A stretch of 64,000 nucleotides of DNA from Colidextribacter sp. OB.20 (GTDB lineage Bacteria > Bacillota > Clostridia > Oscillospirales > Oscillospiraceae): contig NZ_QWKG01000005.1 of NCBI RefSeq assembly GCF_009911595.1, positions 1 to 64,000 of the forward strand, written 5' to 3'. A program made the translations under genes and the position numbers. Position 1 is the stretch's first letter, and every line of letters begins with the position of its first letter. Shown here in pieces: positions 59,501 to 64,000 of this stretch. Below the pieces are notes generated by a model. That model did no database searches. It was not told the origin of the DNA and saw nothing but the letters and a program-made list of their open reading frames with translations.

Positions 59501-59965
59501 CCGCTCCACTGGAGCGTAAAACACCATCATCATCTGGCCTGTCAGTCTGGACTGAAAAATTACCTCCAGACCGCTCTTCCCCTGCATTCCCTGGATAAAG
59601 TAGTTCCGGTCACTGCTGTCGGAGATCTTTCCGCCTGAGGACAGGTTGACACCTTCTGCGTTAGTGAAGCGGATGGCGTCGAAGGAGGAGTGGGACTCCA
59701 TTTCCTTTAAAAATTCCGCGTCAATCACAGAGTTTCCCTCGTCCGTGCTGAGCAGATAAGCATAGTTGCGGATTCGCAGCAGCGCGTTGTTAAACTCGCT
59801 TTCGATGCGCTCCGCGGTCTGCCGGGCGGAGTCTGCTGCATAGGTCTTGTTGCGCTCCTCAATCCTGCTGCTGTTCTGCGCCGTATACCAGAAAAACAGA
59901 AGTACAATGGCAAGCAGGAGAAAGGCTACATACACCATCTCCTGGGATATCTTCTTCCCCTTCAC
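56570..59965 (-). CDS. Hybrid sensor histidine kinase with two receiver domains
   Basis: 1131 residues, starting at GTG 59965 after GGAGGG. Membrane helix 1 (11-28), an extracytoplasmic Cache-like sensor (about 40-275), helix 2 (about 282-302), a PAS-like region (about 320-440), a further sensor-like segment to about 600, HisKA with phospho-acceptor His629 in MSHDIRTPMN, HATPase (DNGIGM, GTGLGMAI), then REC1 (Asp921 in IIDWQMPELSG) and REC2 (Asp1061 in LMDVQMPIMDG). No Hpt or output domain, so a separate partner is needed. Its place between rpmH and dnaA is unusual. Confidence 0.93.
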   Translation of the reverse strand: MKGKKISQEMVYVAFLLLAIVLLFFWYTAQNSSRIEERNKTYAADSARQTAERIESEFNNALLRIRNYAYLLSTDEGNSVIDAEFLKEMESHSSFDAIRFTNAEGVNLSSGGKISDSSDRNYFIQGMQGKSGLEVIFQSRLTGQMMMVFYAPVERDGKIIGMLLGLYLAEDYLRNMLATSYFGEKAAVFLCTREGTVIASSDSQSYEARLVDGLLADGVIDSRTAQAVQEVFDRPGTDGSFLCEDGCKTDNICVRDLSNGEYVLVQTFPKNVTQNMIQAENMVGIQLEIMLICLFLIYILVLLLRARKRRERLEKENTQFGYVLDGLNTLFSSRYLTVDLEEGTYSYMAGIRPLSSSLGMEGPYEDIVRIHALDIIEKEDQERFRRTFEINSIQALLSEQDVFTYECHVSRDGKEDWEHLIAVCLQREEGRVTRILYVRQNITELKLRELQSEKALSVMNRKERQYRIAITSAAFCTFEFNLTRDLIEHDVVCTIDGRQVSLLERVGLQAPCSASLCFQKWEVFVLEESLKEYRAVSNLEYLKERFEQGELEVTADYWGQISTKEQMCVRQSFVMTQDDSGDIMVMVVSRDITDQVRAQREQTQALQDALMQAQHANQAKTTFLSNMSHDIRTPMNAIIGFTTIAVSHIDNKDQVRDCLQKVLSSSNHLLSLINDILDMSRIESGKVQIKEQECNISELMHNLVNIIQPQVKAKQLELFIDTFEVVNEDVIADPLKLNQVFINLLSNAVKYTPAGGMVTFRISQKTTFRHGYGDYTFIVKDNGIGMSPEFVKHVFDPFERESTATQSGIQGTGLGMAITKNIVEMMSGTIHVDSTPGRGSVFTVEISLKLQDVEKNAAQIRELEGLRALVVDDDLNTCDSVSKMLQEIGLRSEWTASGREAVYRARKAEEEGDPYRTYIIDWQMPELSGVDTARQIRRAVKSDVPIIILTAYDWTDIEEEARGAGITAFCAKPMFMSDLKSALLSAYNLIEKEEEEEAPWTQADFSGKRVLLVDDNELNREIAEAILQEAGFQVEAAPDGTDAVAMMTESPEHYYDVVLMDVQMPIMDGYEATRTIRSMPRRDVKDLPIIAMTANAMEEDKEAALKNGMTAHLAKPLDMGLFISVLQKYTS

Positions 59966-60031
59966 AATTCGCCCTCCTTACAACCTCCAGACCTTCCCGA
60001 TCCCGCACGCATATAGAGCTTCTCTTAATGT

Positions 60032-60060
60032 ATTATACGTCAAAGCGCCAGCCCCGTCAA
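60032..60060 (-). promoter_or_regulatory. Promoter of the hybrid kinase
   Basis: Minus strand TTGACG, 17-base spacer, TATAAT, divergent from the dnaA promoter about 50 bases away. Confidence 0.75.
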
Positions 60061-60109
60061 TATTTTGGTCTCTTTCTAAAATAAAAGAAGGGATATCCGC
60101 AAATTGACC

Positions 60110-60138
60110 TTGCTGTCTCTTCTCTTTTTTGGTATAAT
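60110..60138 (+). promoter_or_regulatory. Promoter of dnaA
   Basis: TTGCTG, 17-base spacer, TATAAT, giving a leader of about 75 bases. No clear DnaA box overlaps it. Confidence 0.75.
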
Positions 60139-60218
60139 GGAAAGAGTGGAAATTTATGCGATTTTATACGCGGAAAGCGGCTGAGTCCCTTTTCCGTCAG
60201 TCATGAGGAGTGAAGGAA

Positions 60219-61535
60219 ATGAACCCCGCCGCGGAAGTATGGGAAAAAGTAAAGGCACTGATGGGGGCGGAGATGACCGCCACCACTCTGAACACCTGGT
60301 TTGACGACGCCGAGGCCGTCGCCCTGGAGGAGAGCCGCTTCGTGCTGTACAGCCCCACCAGGTTCAAGCGGGATATCATCGCCGCCCGCTATATCGTCCC
60401 GATTCAAAACGCCCTCCACGAGCTCTTCTCCGCCGATTTTCAGGTCACCGTTCTCACCGAGGGAGAGCGGGAGGGCTTTCAGGAGACGGCCAAACAGAAG
60501 GTATTCCTCCCCGGCACCGAGGATTACACCTTCGAGCGCTTTGTGGTGGGCTCTTCCAACAAGTTCGCCCACGCCGCCGCCCGCAAGGTGGCCGAAAACC
60601 CCGGAGAGAGCTATAACCCCCTGTTTATCTTCGGCGAGTCCGGCCTGGGCAAGACCCATCTGCTCTATGCCATCGCCCACACCATCCACGCCAGCCACCC
60701 GGAGTATAAGGTCATCTACATCAAGGGGGACGCCTTCACCAACGAGCTGATCGCCGCCATCCGGGAGGGCCGGAACCAGGAGTTCCGGGAAAAATACCGG
60801 GGGGCCGACGTGTTCCTCATGGACGACGTGCAGTTCATCGCCGGCCGGGACTCCACCCAGGAGGAGATGTTCCACACCTTTAATACCCTCTACGAGCTTA
60901 AAAAGCAGATTGTATTCACCTCCGACCGCCCCCCCAAGGAGATGCTCCGCCTGGAGGACCGGCTGAAAACCCGCTTTGAGTGGGGCCTGCTGGCCGACAT
61001 CATCCCCCCCGACTATGAGACGAGGATGGCCATCATCCGCAGCAAGTCCATCCGCATGGGGATGGAGCTGCCCGACTTCCTTATTCAGCTCATCGCCGAA
61101 AACATCACCGCCAACGTCCGGCAGATTGAGGGCACGGTAAACAAGATCATGGCCTATCAGGATCTGATTGGGGACACGGTGAACAAAAACACCGTCATCC
61201 GGGCGGTGAAGGACATCTTTAAGGAGAAATCGGATATCCTGCCCACCGCCGACGTAATTATCGACGAGGTGTGCAAGTTCTACAACCTGGAGCCCGACCT
61301 CCTCCGGGGCCAGGGCCGCTCCAAGGATATCTCCATGGCCCGGCAGATCGCCATGTATCAGATCCGCCGCATGACCAACCTGTCCCTGAAGGAGATCGGC
61401 GCGGAGTTCGGCGGCCGGGACCACTCCACCGTCCTCAACGCCCTGAACCGCATCGAGGGTCTGGTCAAAACCGACCCGGAGAAGGCGGAGATTATCAAGG
61501 ATATCACCACCAATATCAACTCCCGGTACGAATAA
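60219..61535 (+). CDS. dnaA: Chromosomal replication initiator DnaA
   Basis: 438 residues. Domain I (VWEKVKALMGAEMTATTLNT), a short domain II, the AAA+ domain with FGESGLGKTH and FLMDDVQFIAG, and domain IV with the DnaA box-binding signature EFGGRDHSTVLNAL. The ATG at 60219 has GGAG at normal spacing; the GTG at 60210 lies inside the Shine-Dalgarno region and is rejected. dnaN follows across the candidate oriC. Confidence 0.99.
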   Translation: MNPAAEVWEKVKALMGAEMTATTLNTWFDDAEAVALEESRFVLYSPTRFKRDIIAARYIVPIQNALHELFSADFQVTVLTEGEREGFQETAKQKVFLPGTEDYTFERFVVGSSNKFAHAAARKVAENPGESYNPLFIFGESGLGKTHLLYAIAHTIHASHPEYKVIYIKGDAFTNELIAAIREGRNQEFREKYRGADVFLMDDVQFIAGRDSTQEEMFHTFNTLYELKKQIVFTSDRPPKEMLRLEDRLKTRFEWGLLADIIPPDYETRMAIIRSKSIRMGMELPDFLIQLIAENITANVRQIEGTVNKIMAYQDLIGDTVNKNTVIRAVKDIFKEKSDILPTADVIIDEVCKFYNLEPDLLRGQGRSKDISMARQIAMYQIRRMTNLSLKEIGAEFGGRDHSTVLNALNRIEGLVKTDPEKAEIIKDITTNINSRYE

Positions 61536-61552
61536 GGCGCCCTCTCCCTACC

Positions 61553-61595
61553 GCCTCTGTCACTTCGCGACATCTCCCCCTGACAGGGGGAGTCG
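61553..61595. repeat. Family C repeat fragment
   Basis: CTCTGTCACTTCGCGACATC followed by CTCCCCCTGACAGGGGGAG; matches the right-hand half of the family C elements at 3641 and 6118. Confidence 0.55.
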
Positions 61596-61606
61596 TCCGG
61601 GCAGGC

Positions 61607-61645
61607 ATTCTTTTTCTCGAGAGAAAAAGAATCAAAAAGAGCTCT
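61607..61645. repeat. Family B palindromic repeat
   Basis: ATTCTTTTTCTCGAGAGAAA palindrome returning to GAAT, then CAAAAAGAGC. Between dnaA and dnaN. Confidence 0.6.
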
Positions 61646-61668
61646 CCTGTTGTCCCATTATAATCTGA

Positions 61669-61806
61669 CTTTCCACAAAAAATTGTGAATTATCTGTGGA
61701 TGAATGTGGAGAAAAAAAGCTGCTGTGGAAAGCCGCCCGTTTTTCACCACACCCCCTGTTGAGACTTTTTTCTTAGAGCCGCAGCGCTTTGCGGCATCTT
61801 TCCACA
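61669..61806. other. Candidate oriC: degenerate DnaA-box cluster between dnaA and dnaN
   Basis: DnaA-box-like sites: TGTGGATGA (61695-61703) and TGTGGAGAA (61705-61713), each one mismatch from TGTGGATAA; TGTGGAAAG (61724-61732); CTTTCCACA (61669-61677 and 61798-61806). Neighbouring A/T-rich runs could form the unwinding element. No perfect box is seen. A GCCGCA/TGCGGC hairpin lies within. Confidence 0.75.
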
Positions 61807-61888
61807 AAATTTTTGCCTACGGACTACTGTTACTAAAAAATATCCTCTCCTCCTATTGCGGAGAGAGAAAGAGACTGGAGGAACTGTT

Positions 61889-62995
61889 ATGAAATTCTCC
61901 TGCGAAAAGGCCCTGCTGTCCGCCGCCGTATCCGTCGCCTCCCGGGCGGTGGCCGCCAAGAGCTCCATCCCCGCCATGGAGGGTATCCTCATCGAGGCGG
62001 GAGAGTCCCTGCGCCTCACCGGCTACAACCTGGAGACGGGTATCCAGGCCGCCGTCCCCGCCGAAATCGTGGAGGGGGGCTCCCTGGTGCTGTCCGCCCG
62101 GCTCTTTGGGGAAATCGTCCGCAAGATGCCCGACGACGTGGTGGTATTCACCTCCCAGGGCTGTACAGTGAATGTGAGGTGCGGACTCAGCGAGTTCAAC
62201 ATTCTGGGCACCGACCCGGAGGAGTTCCCGGAGCTGCCCGCAGTGGACCAGCAGAACGCCCTGGTCATCGGCCAGCCGGTGCTGCGCTCCATGATCTCTC
62301 AGACTCTCTTTGCCGTCAGCGACAATGAGAGCCGGCCCGTCCACACGGGGTCTCTCTTTGAGGTTGACGGCTCCGGCCTCACTGTGGTCTCGGTGGACGG
62401 CTACCGTCTGGCCCTGCGCCATGAGGAGGTGGAGGACAAAAAGGGGGCGGATTCCTTCTCCTTTGTGGTGCCCGGCTCCGCCCTGGGCGAGGTGGAGAAG
62501 ATCTGCTCCGGAGAGGAGAGCGTCACGGTAATTCAGGGGGCCCGGCACATCCTGTTCCAGACGGGGGACACCCTGCTGGTCTGCCGACGGCTGGAGGGGG
62601 ACTTCCTGGCCTACAAAAACGCCATCCCCCGGAACAACACCGTCAAGGTGGAGGTGGAGGCCCGGGCTCTGCTCAGCTCCATCGACCGGGTGTCCCTGAT
62701 TATCAGCGAAAAGCTCAAGTCCCCCCTGCGTTGCGTCTTTGGGGACGGGATGGTGGATATCACCACCAGGACCGCCATCGGCGACGCCGCTGACCAGTGT
62801 CCCATTTCCGGCGACGGCGGCGGGCTGGAGATCGGCTTCAATAACAAGTATCTGATGGATGCCCTCAAGGCCGCCCCCGCCGACAAGCTGCGCATGGAGT
62901 TCACCTCCGGGGTGGCCCCCTGCGTCATCCTGCCCGCCGAGGGGGAGGAGAACTTCACATATATGGTCCTGCCCGTAAGATTGAAGGCGAACTGA
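61889..62995 (+). CDS. dnaN: DNA polymerase III beta sliding clamp
   Basis: 368 residues. MKFSCEKALLSAAVSVASRAV, then LILGTDPEEFP-type domain I/II border (FNILGTDPEEFPELP), SVDGYRLALRHEEV and the C-terminal MVLPVRL are standard DnaN. Forms the ring that tethers polymerase. ATG at 61889 after GGAGG. The next gene begins 13 bases after its stop through a parS site. Confidence 0.99.
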   Translation: MKFSCEKALLSAAVSVASRAVAAKSSIPAMEGILIEAGESLRLTGYNLETGIQAAVPAEIVEGGSLVLSARLFGEIVRKMPDDVVVFTSQGCTVNVRCGLSEFNILGTDPEEFPELPAVDQQNALVIGQPVLRSMISQTLFAVSDNESRPVHTGSLFEVDGSGLTVVSVDGYRLALRHEEVEDKKGADSFSFVVPGSALGEVEKICSGEESVTVIQGARHILFQTGDTLLVCRRLEGDFLAYKNAIPRNNTVKVEVEARALLSSIDRVSLIISEKLKSPLRCVFGDGMVDITTRTAIGDAADQCPISGDGGGLEIGFNNKYLMDALKAAPADKLRMEFTSGVAPCVILPAEGEENFTYMVLPVRLKAN

Positions 62996-62999
62996 TGGA

Positions 63000-63015
63000 G
63001 GTTTCACGTGGAACA
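63000..63015. promoter_or_regulatory. parS-like site 3, overlapping a start codon
   Basis: GGTTTCACGTGGAACA, one base from the parS copies at 35604 and 38279. The GTG inside it (63008-63010) is the start codon of the next gene, and the GGAGG ribosome binding site abuts its left side. Confidence 0.85.
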
Positions 63016-63766
63016 AGCAGAAAGGCACCCTAACTGGATGAACTATCCCCCTCTGCTCCAGCTCTACCAGCAGGTCCGGGAGGCGGGAGTGGAGCTGGAG
63101 CCCGACCCGAAGTTTTTGGAGGACCCGAGACTTGGACGATATCAGGAGCACCGATTGAAAAATTTAGAGGTGCCACAAAGCATCAAAGATTTTCTGACGA
63201 AGGTAGGTCTGCCCGATCAATTTCGTCCTTTCCGCCTGCCCAGTGACGAGAGGAGCGGAAAGCATGTCTATCTTGGAACCCTGTTTTGGGTCAGCTGCCT
63301 GAGAAATGAGACAATCAATAAGAAAAAGTATCTGGTGATCGGAGAAAGTCGGGAATTTAGCCCGATTGTGTTCACCAGCGAGCGTGAAATGCCAGACGGG
63401 GCGAAGGAAAAAATTTGGAACTACTTCAAGGACGAACATGTCTCTTATGAGGTGGTGGAGCTGAAAACCGGGTCAGTGTGGACCTGGTATCACGACTCCT
63501 ATGGTGACGAGCTGAGCTTTGTAAACAGCAGTCTGGAGCAATATCTGCTTTCTATGGCCTATTGGCAGAGCTTTTATCAGGATTTCTCAGAAAAAATTGA
63601 GAGCTATTTGAAGAAGAACAGGGATAAACGGGAGTGGGAGTATGTGGAGCGAAACCGAAAAAAGCTTTACGCCCCTTTTCTGGAATGTATGAGGACGCTG
63701 GATCCGCCGGCTCTGCGCAAGCGGATGACCATATGGAAGCGTTTGACTGACATCTCCCTGATTTGA
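63008..63766 (+). CDS. SUKH-like (SMI1/KNR4-type, probably SUKH-4) protein
   Basis: 252 residues starting at the GTG at 63008, six bases after [23 protein letters not shown], then [19 protein letters not shown] and [18 protein letters not shown], follow the layout of SUKH superfamily immunity proteins, which neutralise nuclease or deaminase toxins; no toxin gene is nearby. Lower GC than dnaN and yaaA, suggesting acquisition. It interrupts the usual dnaN-yaaA-recF order. The SUKH assignment is from pattern only. Confidence 0.65.
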   Translation: MEQAERHPNWMNYPPLLQLYQQVREAGVELEPDPKFLEDPRLGRYQEHRLKNLEVPQSIKDFLTKVGLPDQFRPFRLPSDERSGKHVYLGTLFWVSCLRNETINKKKYLVIGESREFSPIVFTSEREMPDGAKEKIWNYFKDEHVSYEVVELKTGSVWTWYHDSYGDELSFVNSSLEQYLLSMAYWQSFYQDFSEKIESYLKKNRDKREWEYVERNRKKLYAPFLECMRTLDPPALRKRMTIWKRLTDISLI

Positions 63767-63776
63767 GGTTATCAAT

Positions 63777-63992
63777 ATGGACTCACACGAGATTAAAATA
63801 CACACTGAATTTATCAAGCTCCAGGACCTGCTCAAGTTCGCCGGGGCGGTGGAGACGGGCGGGGACGCCAAGCTGATTATCCAGGAGGGACGGGTGGCCG
63901 TCAACGGCGAGCCCTGCACTATGCGGGGGAAGAAGCTGCGGCCCGGAGATAGAGCGGTAATCGATAACGAGACGGAGCTTGTGGTTACGTGA
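63777..63992 (+). CDS. yaaA: S4-domain RNA-binding protein YaaA
   Basis: 71 residues. [20 protein letters not shown] and [20 protein letters not shown], then [11 protein letters not shown], are the single S4 domain of the dnaN-yaaA-recF cluster, related to ribosome assembly factor RlbA. ATG at 63777 after GAGGTT. recF would be expected just beyond the window. Confidence 0.95.
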   Translation: MDSHEIKIHTEFIKLQDLLKFAGAVETGGDAKLIIQEGRVAVNGEPCTMRGKKLRPGDRAVIDNETELVVT

Positions 63993-64000
63993 TTGTCAAA

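Noticed and set aside
1-64000. Insertion sequences, integrases or prophage
   Set aside because: No transposase, integrase or phage structural gene was recognised; the mobile-looking parts are only small regulator islands and palindromic repeats.
1-64000. rRNA or tRNA genes
   Set aside because: No rRNA sequence and no complete cloverleaf with a GGTTCGAATCC-type T-arm was found.

Overview
The window looks like the chromosomal replication-origin region of a high-GC Bacillota bacterium, most likely class Clostridia, family Oscillospiraceae (Flavonifractor/Lawsonibacter-like gut lineages); I cannot fix the genus from sequence alone. The grounds are the Gram-positive origin cluster (rpmH-rnpA-yidD-yidC-jag / dnaA-dnaN-yaaA), a Noc plus Soj/ParB segregation set with parS sites, T-box leaders on glyS and ileS, RicT, YmdB, a glycyl-tRNA synthetase of the single-chain type, and GC-rich genes with GGAGG-type ribosome binding sites.

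Layout. 1-2.6 kb: an sbcC/sbcD-like nuclease pair with ymdB (minus). 2.7-3.05 kb: a promoter-and-terminator-bounded structured RNA without an obvious ORF. 3.1-3.6 kb: two divergent small HTH genes around a large dyad. 3.9-6.6 kb: pnp and rpsO. 6.8-7.5 kb: small ribbon-helix-helix genes and a divergent small protein. 7.5-10.2 kb: BceAB-like ABC transporter. 10.4-15.1 kb: a four-gene ABC-2 type exporter operon with a zinc-ribbon membrane protein. 15.2-21.2 kb: glyS and ileS, each under a T-box, with an unknown ORF between the ileS T-box and ileS. 21.2-22.5 kb: a Phd/RelE-type toxin-antitoxin module with a frameshifted toxin, bracketed by a perfect 36-bp direct repeat, then a small Cys-rich protein divergent from an HTH gene. 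22.6-28.4 kb: MATE pump, rpsF-ssb-rpsR, lipoproteins and an HTH-membrane regulator. 28.5-34.5 kb: xpt followed by a BMP-type purine nucleoside ABC transporter. 34.8-48.4 kb (plus strand): noc, soj, parB, serS, a PilZ protein, mscL, rsmG, a MinD-like ATPase, an MGS-fold protein without the MgsA catalytic residues, hisS, aspS and a GH3 lipoprotein. 48.4-56.3 kb (minus): AEC transporter, ricT, holB, an Orn/Lys/Arg decarboxylase-like gene, jag, yidC, yidD, rnpA, rpmH. 56.6-60 kb: a large hybrid histidine kinase inserted between rpmH and dnaA. 60.2-64 kb: dnaA, a candidate oriC with degenerate DnaA boxes, dnaN, a SUKH-like gene and yaaA.

The genes mainly serve replication and segregation (dnaA, dnaN, holB, ssb, noc, soj, parB), translation (glyS, ileS, serS, hisS, aspS, four ribosomal proteins, rsmG), RNA turnover (pnp, rnpA), membrane protein insertion (yidC, yidD, jag) and purine salvage. 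Between these housekeeping blocks sit AT-richer micro-islands (small HTH/RHH genes, toxin-antitoxin, SUKH) and at least three families of palindromic intergenic repeats. The most interesting points are the unidentified RNA at 2.76-3.05 kb, the catalytically stripped MgsA homologue, the parS site built into the start of the SUKH-like gene beside dnaN, the broken toxin between direct repeats, and the unknown ORF under tRNA-Ile control.
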